A stretch of DNA of 64,000 bases, from contig CAWEKI010000007.1 of NCBI GenBank assembly GCA_963809695.1, forward strand, positions 124,001-188,000. The letters are read 5' to 3'. Position numbers and translations under genes: made by a program. Shown here in pieces: positions 1 to 8,928 of the stretch (the first letter of the stretch is position 1; each line of letters begins with the position of its first letter). Below the pieces are notes generated by a model that saw only the letters and a program-made list of their open reading frames with translations, was not told where the DNA came from and made no database searches. The stretch comes from JAGDMJ01 sp963809695 (GTDB lineage: Bacteria; Bacteroidota; Ignavibacteria; UBA10030; UBA6906).

Positions 1-488
1 AGACTGAACGCCGAGTAATTGCCCCGGCCGCCGTACATCGTGCAGTTACGGATGGTGATGTAGGAGGAGCCGGTGATCTCCGCCACCCGATAAGTGGCAT
101 GAATTTCAAATCCGTCAATGACAAGGTACTTGCTGTGTACACCCAGCTGAATACCCGTCGTTGCGTCAAGTATTACCTTCTCGCCTGGAGCAGCGCGGAA
201 GATGATAGGACTATCAGGTTTGCCGCTGTTGACAGGGCTGATGCCGTCACCGTAGTGCCCCTCGTGAATTACGATGACATCTCCAGCTGTTGCGGTTTTG
301 TTGGCCTTGTCAATCGATCGCCATGGCGCGCCCTGGGTTCCCGGATTGGTATCCTTGCCATTTGATGAGAGGTAGAACGTGGAAGGCGATGGCGAACGAG
401 GAGCCTCAGACTGGCATGCAAACAGGGCTAGGACAATAAGCGGTGCGGCAGACAGCCTGAACCTCATCACTTCTGCAACAATGTTCAT
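1..488 (-). CDS. Right-handed beta-helix protein, possible lipoprotein (N-terminal part only)
   Basis: This is the first 162 codons of a gene that runs off the left edge. The ATG at 488 gives MNIVAEVM; a second ATG at 467 (MRFRLSAAPLIVLALFAC) starts a better signal peptide. Both lead to a hydrophobic stretch ending LALFAC, which resembles a lipobox, so the mature protein may be lipid-anchored. The remainder (YLSSNGKD, PWRSIDKANK, GDVIVIHEGHYGDGI, then ITIRNCTMYGGRGNYSAFSL at the edge) matches the start of the next two proteins almost residue for residue. It is therefore the third member of a tandem paralogous set. Bases 4-84 repeat 2904-2984 with very few differences. The two complete paralogues have ordinary signal peptides, so the lipobox is a difference. 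Function is unknown; the fold is typical of polysaccharide lyases, epimerases and adhesins. Confidence 0.8.
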   Translation of the reverse strand, partial: MNIVAEVMRFRLSAAPLIVLALFACQSEAPRSPSPSTFYLSSNGKDTNPGTQGAPWRSIDKANKTATAGDVIVIHEGHYGDGISPVNSGKPDSPIIFRAAPGEKVILDATTGIQLGVHSKYLVIDGFEIHATYRVAEITGSSYITIRNCTMYGGRGNYSAFS

Positions 489-548
489 ACTACCACGAAC
501 ATAACCATAACTTTAGAAAAAAGAAAGTAAAAATGACGGTGATAACCA

Positions 549-593
549 CAAAAAAAGTTATAGGGGTACGGCAGATATTCGCCGCACCCCTAT
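549..593 (-). terminator. Strong rho-independent terminator after the 635-3352 gene
   Basis: On the minus strand a 13-bp stem (560-572 pairing with 581-593, one mismatch, ATAGGGGT at its base) closes an 8-base loop. It is followed by AACT and a run of seven T (550-556). It lies 41 bases after the stop of the upstream beta-helix gene and upstream of the partial one, so the two are probably separate transcripts. Confidence 0.85.
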
Positions 594-634
594 GTTCGAG
601 GTATGAGAACAACAGTGGATAGCTGTTACCGATG

Positions 635-3352
635 TTACTTCATGAGCAGCATCCTTCGAGTTTCCTGATAGCCCGGAGCCTCCAGGCGATAGAAATAAGT
701 TCCGGAAGGGAGCCCTCCTGCATCAAAGCGCACCGAATGTGTTCCGGCTGCCTGCTCCTCATTGACGAGGGTGGCAATTTCCTGGCCAAGGAGATTGAAT
801 ATTCCAAGAGCCACCTTGCCAGGAGACGCCGTAGAATACTGGATCATGGTCGAGGGATTGAACGGATTCGGAAAATTCTGGAGAAGCGCGTAGCTGCACG
901 CGGTCGTCCCGCTGGAGGAACTGGATGCCGTTGAGCCGACCTTCTCCAGGACAATGCCGTCGACCCAGTATTGATCGCCGCTTGTGGCCCAAGACCCGAG
1001 CCAGAACATGAGCCGCCCGTCCGAGACTGCGTTCTGAATGGTGCTGTTAAAGTCCACGCTGTAAAGAGCCCAGGAACGGGAGAGGGTGATGTGCGTACGG
1101 AGCCCGTAATTGGCATACGGGGAATCGTGCTGCTGGAGTACGACGTCCATCCCGTCGCCGCTGTTCGAATAGGCGGCAAAACTCAAACGGTACCTGGCGT
1201 TGGCCTCCAGGGGAATACTGCTTTGATAGAGCTGCATGTTGCTGCCGCTCTGATTGATAACGATGCTCACCGCCTGATTGTCATCATAGCCGGGGCTCAC
1301 CTGTTGCATCGAACCCGTGCCGTTAGTATAGAATATCCACGCCGAGGTACCGGCATCGAAATCCGAGTTGTCCAGGATGTTCTTTCCCATGCCGGGGTCA
1401 GTGCCTGCTGTGAAGCGGCGCACGGTTGACCAGGCGCTTGTCCCTGCACCATTGCTTGCCGTTACATGCCAGTAGTAGGCAGTGCCGGTTACCAGTCCAC
1501 CTACAGTGGCGCTCGGGGTAGACAGACCCGCCTGATCCGTAAATACGTTGGCAATCGCAGGATCAGTGCCAACCTGCACGCGGTAGCTGGTTGCACCCGC
1601 CGCCGTGGTCCACGAGAGTTGCACAGAACTCGGAGGCTCAGTGGCCCCGTCCGACGGGGAAACGAGAACCGGCGTCGAAGGAGATGTTGCCACGAACTGC
1701 CCGCTGCCATACTCGTGCGCACCGATATCCGGGGCATTGCCCTGAAAGCGGTCGCTGCGGTAATAAAAGATCCGCGCCCCTTGCGCCCAGCTGCGAGGAC
1801 TGTTCAAGGTCATGGTGTTGGTTCCGTAATCGACCCTGCTGACGCCCACCGGTGCTTCCGCTTCAATCTTGATAGAATCCCCCTCCACCCAGGGAATCCC
1901 CCACCCATCGATGAAATACCCTGCGTCGACCACCGCCAGATTCGTGCTTGCGCTGCCGCTGCCTGTGGCCGTGGTCAGGTGCACCCCGGCATCGATGGCC
2001 GGACTCCCACTCAGTAAACCGAAGTCCTTGGCAGGACCCTGCGCGTTGGTGTTCACGAACGATGGATTGCCCTCTTTGTTCGTCGAAGCCCACTGATCTG
2101 GCTTGGAGCGCTTCCACTCATCCAGGGTCATAATGGAGTTTCCGCCACTGTATTCGTACCGGATCATTGCCGGTTGCCCGTGCGCGCCATACAGGAGATT
2201 TCCTTCGTAACGGTTGTTCATGGCTGAAAGGCTACGCGCTACATCGATGTCATTGATCTGGTTGGCGGCGGCAGCGGCGACGATATTGTTCTTGAAGGCG
2301 TTGTCGCTTTGAATCAGCTCTGTCCGGAAGTTTTCCCAACGCCACCCATCCTTCAGCCAGCCTTGCTGATCGGTTTCGCCGTAGACCGTGTTGTTATAAA
2401 CCCTGTTGTACCTCATCGAAGGCGTGCCGCCGTTGGCCGAGCCGGTCATTGTCCCTACGGCTCCGGGCCACTGCCGGTTGGTGTAGACCGTGCCCGTGTC
2501 GTCATAGAGCGTGTTGAAACGGAGAATGCAGTTGGTGCCCGTAAATTGCAGGCACCATCCATTGCCGCCGGTCCAGACCAGACCCGGGTAGTAGCCCGTG
2601 TTGTTCTCAAAGAGGCAGCGCTGCACGCCGTCCTGGAGCGAGTAGTTCGTGTGGTTCTTGTACGACGTGTTGTTCCGCCAGACGTTGTAGCTCTGGTAGA
2701 CGTCCGCTTTGCTGAAGGAGGAGGCAAAGCCGACATGCTCGCAACGGGTGACGGTGTTGCCCTCGATCAGATTGTGGTTGCTATTGCCGATGAGCCGGAG
2801 CCCGTCGCCGCCGGTGGGATTATCACCCGACTGCGATGAACCGTCCGGGTCCTGCCGGTCCAGGGAGTTGTTCTGAATGACGCAATAACTGGCACCGTCC
2901 AGGCTGAACGCCGAGTAATTGCCCCGGCCGCCGTACATCGTGCAGTTGCGGATGGTGATGAAGGAGGAGCCCACGATCTCCACCACCCGATAACTGGCGT
3001 GAATCTCAAAACCGTCCACCGTGATGTACCGGCTTGTTGATCCCAGCTGCACGCCGGTGGCAGTATTCAAGACAGCATGCTCGCCCGGCGCCACCTGAAA
3101 TGTAATAGCACTCCCTGCCGTCCCACTGTGTGCCGGATGAACGCCGTCCACATACTGCCCTCCATGCACGATCACCACATCACCAGCTGCCGCTACGCTG
3201 TTGGCTTTCGCAAGGGTCCTCCAGGGAGATGTGCTGCTGCCACTTGCCGCGTCACTTCCACCGGTAGAAACGTGGTACTCCGTCGCCTGCATTCCACTCA
3301 CCGCGATCAACATGGTCAACCCGACAATGCCTGTAAGGAAACCCATTCTCAT
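635..3352 (-). CDS. Secreted beta-helix protein with FnIII, CBM-like domain and T9SS sorting tail
   Basis: This 905-residue protein starts at the ATG at 3352, which has AGGAGG seven bases upstream. An earlier in-frame ATG at 3436 would bury the signal peptide. Residues 1-25 are a signal peptide (MRMGFLTGIVGLTMLIAVSG). Residues about 25-550 carry repeated NNT/ENN/RNN turns typical of right-handed parallel beta-helices (NLIEGNTV, CLFENNTGYY, IRFNTLY-type strands). An FnIII-like domain (about 560-648, ending YYWHVTASNGAG) and a CBM4/9-like jelly roll (about 652-805, NILDNSDFDAG) follow. The C-terminus (about 817-905, LLQNFPNPFNPSTMIQY to RRMLLMK) is a T9SS type-A tail, so the product should cross the outer membrane. 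The body is closely similar to 3760-6015. A glycan-acting or glycan-binding role is inferred; I could not identify catalytic residues. Confidence 0.88.
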   Translation of the reverse strand: MRMGFLTGIVGLTMLIAVSGMQATEYHVSTGGSDAASGSSTSPWRTLAKANSVAAAGDVVIVHGGQYVDGVHPAHSGTAGSAITFQVAPGEHAVLNTATGVQLGSTSRYITVDGFEIHASYRVVEIVGSSFITIRNCTMYGGRGNYSAFSLDGASYCVIQNNSLDRQDPDGSSQSGDNPTGGDGLRLIGNSNHNLIEGNTVTRCEHVGFASSFSKADVYQSYNVWRNNTSYKNHTNYSLQDGVQRCLFENNTGYYPGLVWTGGNGWCLQFTGTNCILRFNTLYDDTGTVYTNRQWPGAVGTMTGSANGGTPSMRYNRVYNNTVYGETDQQGWLKDGWRWENFRTELIQSDNAFKNNIVAAAAANQINDIDVARSLSAMNNRYEGNLLYGAHGQPAMIRYEYSGGNSIMTLDEWKRSKPDQWASTNKEGNPSFVNTNAQGPAKDFGLLSGSPAIDAGVHLTTATGSGSASTNLAVVDAGYFIDGWGIPWVEGDSIKIEAEAPVGVSRVDYGTNTMTLNSPRSWAQGARIFYYRSDRFQGNAPDIGAHEYGSGQFVATSPSTPVLVSPSDGATEPPSSVQLSWTTAAGATSYRVQVGTDPAIANVFTDQAGLSTPSATVGGLVTGTAYYWHVTASNGAGTSAWSTVRRFTAGTDPGMGKNILDNSDFDAGTSAWIFYTNGTGSMQQVSPGYDDNQAVSIVINQSGSNMQLYQSSIPLEANARYRLSFAAYSNSGDGMDVVLQQHDSPYANYGLRTHITLSRSWALYSVDFNSTIQNAVSDGRLMFWLGSWATSGDQYWVDGIVLEKVGSTASSSSSGTTACSYALLQNFPNPFNPSTMIQYSTASPGKVALGIFNLLGQEIATLVNEEQAAGTHSVRFDAGGLPSGTYFYRLEAPGYQETRRMLLMK

Positions 3353-3695
3353 GGTGCGCCCTCCTGGGGAAAAATGATTGGTTCCGCGATGATGGGGGTC
3401 ACATAGGATGCCATCTTTTCTGGTGCGGCATCGCATTCCGATTCCGTTGTGGTTTCAACGAATTTTTTAAAACATTGCACACTCAAGAGTTACAGGAATT
3501 GAAAATTGCAGGAGGGATTACTGAGCGATTGTACAAATGGAGGGACAAAAGGGAATGCAGCAAACAGATATTTCCTTCAAGAGAAAAATAGCTCAGATTG
3601 TTGGGAATCGGCGAATATTCCTGCCGCCGTCAAATTTCCGGGTGCAATGATAAGCATGATGAACAGTCATGGATGACATGATGAATGGGCGGGCC
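3353..3695. other. Intergenic region between tandem beta-helix genes
   Basis: This region must contain the 5' leader of the 635-3352 gene, and the AGGAGG Shine-Dalgarno at its edge is clear. The best promoter match is TTGAAA with a poor -10 at 17 bases, which is too weak to call. No ORF with a ribosome binding site is visible on either strand. Confidence 0.5.
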
Positions 3696-3735
3696 TAACA
3701 AAAACGGGATGCAGCATCCTTGTGCTACACCCCGT
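3696..3735 (-). terminator. Rho-independent terminator after the 3760-6015 gene
   Basis: On the minus strand a 12-bp stem (3704-3715 with 3724-3735, two G-U type pairs in RNA) closes an 8-base loop and runs into TTTTTGTT. It begins 24 bases after the stop codon of the beta-helix gene at 3760. Confidence 0.85.
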
Positions 3736-3759
3736 GACGATGGAATCCTGCGTAACGAG

Positions 3760-6015
3760 CTACTTTATGAGCAGCATCTTCAACGTCTGGGCAAACGTCG
3801 CCGTCTGCATGCGGCAGAAGTATGCGCCGTTCGGCAGCGCCTGCGCATCGAAGCGAACTTCATGTGATCCAGCCGGCACCTCTTCATCGACCAGCGATGC
3901 TACCTCCTGACCAAGCACGTTGAAGACTTTCAGGGAAACGTGCCCGGCTGAAGCTACTGAATAGCGGATCAAAGTCGAAGGATTAAAGGGATTGGGATAA
4001 TTTTGCTGCAAAGCAAACACCCCCGGTACTTCGGTCGGGTCCTTCGGTACAGCGGCGAGCCCGCCGGTAGTGAACCTGTTGCAGCCGGACCAGGAACTCG
4101 TGCCTTGGACGCTGATTGCCGCCACGCGCCAGTAATGTACCGTGCCGGCCCTCAAACCGGCTGCAGGGAAGCTCGTGGCGCCCACAATAATCTCATCGGT
4201 CACAAGGCTCGTGAACACAGAGTCAATCGCGAGCTGAACGTGGTAGTTCGAGCACCCGGCCACTGGCATCCACAATAACGTCACAAGGCCAATCGACCCG
4301 GTGACGCCATCGGCGGGCGCGATCAACGATGGAATTGCAGGCGCCATCGAGATCTCGGAATTGTTGCCGTACTCATGTGCCCCGATATCAGGGGCCTTGC
4401 CCTGGAAACGGTCGGTGCGGTAATAGAAGATTCGTGCCCCCGCGCCCCAATTCCGTGGAGCGTTGAGGGTAATCGCATTCGTGCTGTAATCGACTTTGAT
4501 GATCTGCACAGGGGCTTCACTTTCAATCTTGATCGAATCTCCTTCCACGCCCGGAATGCCCCACCCGTCGATGAAGTACCCCGCGTCAGCTACCACTAAC
4601 GTCGTGCTTGCATTGCCACTGCCTGTGGCTATAGTCATGTGCACGGCAGCATCGATAGCCGGACTGCCTGCCTTAAGATTGAAATTTTTTGCAGGCCCCT
4701 GCCCGATGGTATTCTCAAACATGGGATCTCCTTCTTTGTTGGAGGAGACCCACTGGTTGGGCTTATTACGCTTCACGTCGTCCAGGGTCCAGACGGAGCT
4801 TCCGCCGCTGTATTCATAGCGTACTGTTGCACGCCCTCCTTGCGCTCCACAGAGGAGATTAGCTTCATAGCGGTTGTTCATCGAGGCCAGGCTGCGCACA
4901 TGGTCAATGTCATCCACTTGGGCTGCATTCGCCTTCGCTATGATATTGTTCTTGAAGACATTGTTATTCTGGTACATGGCGGTACTGGTGTTATTGTCGA
5001 TGCGCCAACCTGCCTTCTTCCATCCCTGCTGGTCGGTCTCGCCATAGACCGTGTTGTTGTAGATCTTGTTGTATTGCATCGAGGGTGTCCCGCCATTGGC
5101 TGAACCGGAGCCGGTACCGATCAGCGCCGGCCAGCGCCGGTCGGTGTGAACAGTCCCCGTGTCATCATAGAGCGTGTTGAAGCGGATGATGCAGTTGGAG
5201 CCGGTGAACTGCAGACAGTTACCGTTCCCGCCGGTCCAGACCAGGCCCGGATAGTAGCTTGTATTGTTCTCAAAGACACAGCGCTGCACGCCATCCTGCA
5301 GGGAAAAATTCGTATGGTTGTCGTATCCCCTGTTGTTCCGCCAGACATTATAGCTCTGGTAGCTGGTCGCTTTGCTAAACGAGGAAGCAAACCCCACATG
5401 CTCACAGTGGATGACCGTATTGCCTTCGATCAGGTTGTGATGAGAACCGCCAACGAGCCGAAGTCCATCCCCACCTCCTGGATTATCTCCAACCCTCGTG
5501 AAACCGACCGGGTCTTGCCTGTCAAAGTAATTGTTTTGAATGACACAGTAGCTCACATTATCCAGGCTGAAAGCCGAATAGTTACCCCGGCCGCCGAACA
5601 TCGTGCAATTGCGGATAGTGATATAGGACGAGCCCACAAGCTCCACCACCCGATAGCTGGCATGAATCTCAAAACCGTCAATCACGATGTACTTGCTGCT
5701 TGCACCTAAATGCACCCCGGTTCTCGTGTTGAGCACAGCACGCTCTCCTGGTGCCACTTGAAACATGATGGGACTACCTGCCCTGCCACTGTTTGACGGA
5801 TGAATCCCATCAGCATACTGGCCCCCGTGCACAATTACTACATCACCGGCCACCGCTGCGCTGTTCGCTTTTGAGAGCGTCCTCCACGGAGAGGTGTTGC
5901 TCCCGCTGGCGGCATCAACTCCGCTGCCAGCGACATGATAAACCGTCGCATCCACCCTACTCACCCCAAAGAATACCACTAATCCTATCAGCACACACAT
6001 CACATGTCTCATCAT
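3760..6015 (-). CDS. Secreted beta-helix protein with FnIII domain and T9SS sorting tail
   Basis: This 751-residue protein starts at the ATG at 6015, with GGAGG seven bases upstream. The in-frame codon at 6051 lies before that site and is rejected. Residues 1-22 (MMRHVMCVLIGLVVFFGVSR) are a signal peptide. The beta-helix body (about 25-550) parallels the 635-3352 protein throughout: GGRGNYSAFSLDN, NLIEGNTVIHCEHVGFASSF, DGVQRCVFENNTSYYPG. An FnIII-like domain spans about 557-650 and the T9SS type-A tail about 662-751 (LQQNYPNPFNPSTLIRYS to KMLLIK). Unlike its neighbour it has no CBM-like domain between FnIII and tail. The sister gene therefore gained that domain, or this one lost it, after duplication. 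Likely displayed on or released from the cell surface; substrate unknown. Confidence 0.88.
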   Translation of the reverse strand: MMRHVMCVLIGLVVFFGVSRVDATVYHVAGSGVDAASGSNTSPWRTLSKANSAAVAGDVVIVHGGQYADGIHPSNSGRAGSPIMFQVAPGERAVLNTRTGVHLGASSKYIVIDGFEIHASYRVVELVGSSYITIRNCTMFGGRGNYSAFSLDNVSYCVIQNNYFDRQDPVGFTRVGDNPGGGDGLRLVGGSHHNLIEGNTVIHCEHVGFASSFSKATSYQSYNVWRNNRGYDNHTNFSLQDGVQRCVFENNTSYYPGLVWTGGNGNCLQFTGSNCIIRFNTLYDDTGTVHTDRRWPALIGTGSGSANGGTPSMQYNKIYNNTVYGETDQQGWKKAGWRIDNNTSTAMYQNNNVFKNNIIAKANAAQVDDIDHVRSLASMNNRYEANLLCGAQGGRATVRYEYSGGSSVWTLDDVKRNKPNQWVSSNKEGDPMFENTIGQGPAKNFNLKAGSPAIDAAVHMTIATGSGNASTTLVVADAGYFIDGWGIPGVEGDSIKIESEAPVQIIKVDYSTNAITLNAPRNWGAGARIFYYRTDRFQGKAPDIGAHEYGNNSEISMAPAIPSLIAPADGVTGSIGLVTLLWMPVAGCSNYHVQLAIDSVFTSLVTDEIIVGATSFPAAGLRAGTVHYWRVAAISVQGTSSWSGCNRFTTGGLAAVPKDPTEVPGVFALQQNYPNPFNPSTLIRYSVASAGHVSLKVFNVLGQEVASLVDEEVPAGSHEVRFDAQALPNGAYFCRMQTATFAQTLKMLLIK

Positions 6016-6478
6016 CACGAATCCTCCAATGACTAGGTCTTGAGTTCGCAATGATATGGGTCACACGACATGCCACAGGTCACTTGGAAGGGCTAAATGA
6101 GCGAAAGGGGGCTAAAATCATCGATTTGTTTCGGTGTCACACCTGCAAATATTGTAAAATCAATAAGTTAAGGAACCTTTTTCAAGGCAATTGTAGAAAC
6201 GGGGCACTTCTGCAGGTGACGAAGAGAGAGGGGAAAAAGGCCAAAAACGTTGGGAGTATTGCAAGGAATTGTGGAGAGAGGCGTTCAGGCGTGTGAACAC
6301 CATTCTCAACTGTGACTATGTCTATTCATAGGTGACAGTGGAATCCAAGGGAGGAAATTCACGATTGGGGACACACGTATGAGGGTACTCGATCTCTCGG
6401 CGAACCAGAAGAGCAGGGTGTGGAGCAATATTCCACCGCCATGGGGGAATCTCTGAGCAGCCTCGATCGCAGAACGGG
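6016..6478. other. Intergenic region, 463 bases
   Basis: The region follows the methyltransferase gene 6479-7666 and precedes the beta-helix gene that starts at 6015. Apart from the GGAGG of that gene I see no convincing terminator, promoter or RNA. An 81-codon ORF on the plus strand (6051-6296) has no ribosome binding site and low-complexity lysine-rich content, so it is not called. Confidence 0.5.
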
Positions 6479-7666
6479 TCAGGCCACAAGCACCTCCGCC
6501 TTCACGCCCAAGCCTTCCAATTGCCCCCGAATCTCATCACGGTAGATTGGGTTCATGATGATGACGGTATCCGGCCGAAATTCGAGCAGAAATTCCGGGC
6601 TCACGATCCTTTGTCCGGTTCCCGCAACGAACATCCCTTGTTTCCGCGGGTTAATGTCCACCATGTACTCCACGGCTTTCTCCGGCCGAAGCGTGTTCAG
6701 AAACGTGACTCCCTTTGATCCCCCTCCCCACACCACCATCCTTCGTTCATGTGTCCGCGTTTCGAAGGTCTTCCTCCAGCCGTCCACCTTGCGACGGTAG
6801 TTTTCAGCAAACGCGGCGCAATCTTCTGCCATGGCTGCCACACGGCCGCTGACATCGGGCGCCGGTTCGCCGGCGGGATTTCCCGGCGCCACGTCGATCC
6901 CCAAGAATTGTCCTTCGTAGAGTTCAGACGGCTCCAGCACTTTGAAACCACATGCGCTGAAGAGCACCGCAAGCGAGGAGGCACTGAAATACGAACAGTG
7001 CTCGTAAATCAGATCCCAGATCCCCATGTCCCTCAGCGTGTACATGACGTTCGGAACTTCAAAGAAGACCACGCTGGAAGTCCGGCTGCCGATGGATGCG
7101 CGCACATTGTCGACGAACTCCCGCGGAGCCTTGATGTGCTCGAGCACGTGCCGGCAGGTGATCAGGTCCGCCTGGTACCCGGCGTAGCGGGGGGAATAGA
7201 AATCCTGAATGATCGTCATCCGCTCGGCGGACGCTTTCTCCATGATCTCGGGGACGAAGCTTGGATCGAAACCGTAACCCCGGTTGCCCCCCATGTTGCA
7301 GAGCAAGGCAAGGAAATCCCCTTTACCGCAGCCGATGTCAATAACTTCCTTTCCCCGGATATCATACTGGCGCATCAGCCGCGCGGCCAGTGCCTCCGCA
7401 TAGGCCTGGAAGCGCGGAGAAAAATGAAGCGAATTCTCATACGCCTGGGTATATTCCATCAGCGATGGATCGAAGGCCAGGTTGTAGACATGCCCGCACG
7501 TTCGGCAGAAGCCGAGGCGCAGGTCTCCCCGGGGCGCAGCCAGCGCTTGCGCCCTGCGCTCCCAGAGCAGGTTGCAGTGCGTTGGAACGCCTGAGAGAAA
7601 GAGAAATTCCTCCATGGTATCATGGCGGCACACCGGGCACGGGTGTCCGTTTTGTCGGTCTGCCAT
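6479..7666 (-). CDS. Class I SAM-dependent methyltransferase with N-terminal zinc site (C-methyltransferase type)
   Basis: This 395-residue protein has three parts. An N-terminal zinc-binding module has CPVC at about residue 10 and CRTCGH at about 55. A Rossmann methyltransferase follows, with motif I VIDIGCGKGDF at about 110-120. The C-terminal alpha/beta domain has VVWGGGSKG at about 315 and ends with the NPIYRDEI element. This is the layout of the TylC3/NovU sugar C-methyltransferase family. The sequence YEHCSYFS matches the region where that family carries catalytic Tyr, Glu and His residues (recalled, not aligned). The start codon overlaps the upstream stop by one base (TGATG), so it is translationally coupled to its paralogue at 7666-8898. 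A nucleotide-sugar or surface-glycan substrate is inferred from context. Confidence 0.85.
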   Translation of the reverse strand: MADRQNGHPCPVCRHDTMEEFLFLSGVPTHCNLLWERRAQALAAPRGDLRLGFCRTCGHVYNLAFDPSLMEYTQAYENSLHFSPRFQAYAEALAARLMRQYDIRGKEVIDIGCGKGDFLALLCNMGGNRGYGFDPSFVPEIMEKASAERMTIIQDFYSPRYAGYQADLITCRHVLEHIKAPREFVDNVRASIGSRTSSVVFFEVPNVMYTLRDMGIWDLIYEHCSYFSASSLAVLFSACGFKVLEPSELYEGQFLGIDVAPGNPAGEPAPDVSGRVAAMAEDCAAFAENYRRKVDGWRKTFETRTHERRMVVWGGGSKGVTFLNTLRPEKAVEYMVDINPRKQGMFVAGTGQRIVSPEFLLEFRPDTVIIMNPIYRDEIRGQLEGLGVKAEVLVA

Positions 7667-8898
7667 CAGCGTAACTCTTTCTTGTTCGCATCATCCTGGA
7701 AAATCGGGACAAGTTCGGGTGAAAGGCCGAGCTTGTCGAGATCCGCCTGAATTTCAGGACAATAGATCGGGTTCATGACGATGACAATGTCGGGCTTGTA
7801 GCTCTTCAGGAATTCCGGTGATACGATCTCCTGTCCGGTTCCCGCCATAAATGTCCCGTGCTTGTACGGATTGATATCCACGCAGTACCGCACCTCGTCG
7901 CGGACATTCAGCTTGGTGAGAAATGCCACCCCTTTTGACCCTGCCCCCCAGAGCACAGCGCGCTGTCCCTTCTGCTTGATCTCAGCTAGCCGGCGCTTCC
8001 ACTGCGATGTGGTTTCCGCGATGGCATTGGTAAATTCCACGACCAATCGCTCGATGTCCTTCAGATCACTTTCCTGCGGCAACGGCGCCGTCCCGCTCCC
8101 GGTACCGGGACGCGCTTCGATCATCAGATACTGATCATCGTACTCCGTCCCCAGGTCGACGACATCGAAACCGCAGCTCCGGAACAGACGGGCCAGCGAT
8201 CCCTGGCTGAAATACGAACAATGTTCGTAGTACACATCCCAGAATGCACGCTCATGCAGTATACGTTTGACGTCCGGGATCTGGAAGAAGACAATCGTAT
8301 CCAGCCTGTCCCCGATGGAACGGCGGACGGTCCGCATAAACTCCGCTGTATCCAGGATATGCTCCAGCGTCATCTTGCAGCACACGAAGTCGCCATGGTA
8401 GTGCGAATATTTTTCCGAATAGAGGTCCGTGATGAAGGTCATCCGGTCCTTTGCGGGACTGGTGTTGCGATCGCTGATATACGCGGGGTCGAACCCGATA
8501 CCGCGGTTATTCCCCATCTCGCAGAGCATGGTGAGGAACTCCCCCTTCCCGCAGCCGATCTCAATGAGGGTCTTATCATGCAGATCGTATTGATCCACGA
8601 GCCGTTGCGCGAGCGCTTTATGGAAGACGCTGAAGGTGGAAGAAAAGCCCTGCGTCTCCTCATAGCGCGAGGAGTACTCGTGCACTGCCGGGTCGAACAC
8701 GGAATTCCAGATGAAGCCGCAGCGGTGACAAAAAGCCAGCTTGATATTTCCCTTCGGATAGCCGAGCGCTTCATCCCGGGTAGGCATGAGCAACACGCTA
8801 TGCACCGGGGCTCCGGCAACCTCGTAGAAGAATGTCATTTCTGCTTTGCCGCAGCTCGGACACGCAGGGGTGGGCGTTGTTCGGGATGGTTGTTTCAC
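7666..8898 (-). CDS. Class I SAM-dependent methyltransferase, paralogue of the downstream gene
   Basis: This 410-residue protein has the same architecture as 6479-7666. The zinc module has CPSC at about residue 14 and CHRCGF at about 58. Motif I is LIEIGCGKGEF at about 112, followed by YYEHCSYFS. The C-terminal domain has AVLWGAGSKGVAF and MNPIYCPEI. The start is GTG at 8898; no ATG lies before the zinc site, so GTG is required. It shares one base with the next gene. The two copies are clearly diverged in sequence but keep every recognisable motif, which suggests two related methylations rather than a dead duplicate. It lies 30 bases after the cohesin-like gene, so it may be in the same transcript. 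Confidence 0.85.
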   Translation of the reverse strand: MKQPSRTTPTPACPSCGKAEMTFFYEVAGAPVHSVLLMPTRDEALGYPKGNIKLAFCHRCGFIWNSVFDPAVHEYSSRYEETQGFSSTFSVFHKALAQRLVDQYDLHDKTLIEIGCGKGEFLTMLCEMGNNRGIGFDPAYISDRNTSPAKDRMTFITDLYSEKYSHYHGDFVCCKMTLEHILDTAEFMRTVRRSIGDRLDTIVFFQIPDVKRILHERAFWDVYYEHCSYFSQGSLARLFRSCGFDVVDLGTEYDDQYLMIEARPGTGSGTAPLPQESDLKDIERLVVEFTNAIAETTSQWKRRLAEIKQKGQRAVLWGAGSKGVAFLTKLNVRDEVRYCVDINPYKHGTFMAGTGQEIVSPEFLKSYKPDIVIVMNPIYCPEIQADLDKLGLSPELVPIFQDDANKKELR

Positions 8899-8928
8899 GT
8901 ATATCTCTCGGTAGTTGTTAGGGTGTTG

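Noticed and set aside
6051..6296. 81-codon plus-strand frame in the 463-base gap
   Set aside because: No ribosome site, no domain, AT-rich lysine-rich composition expected from non-coding DNA.
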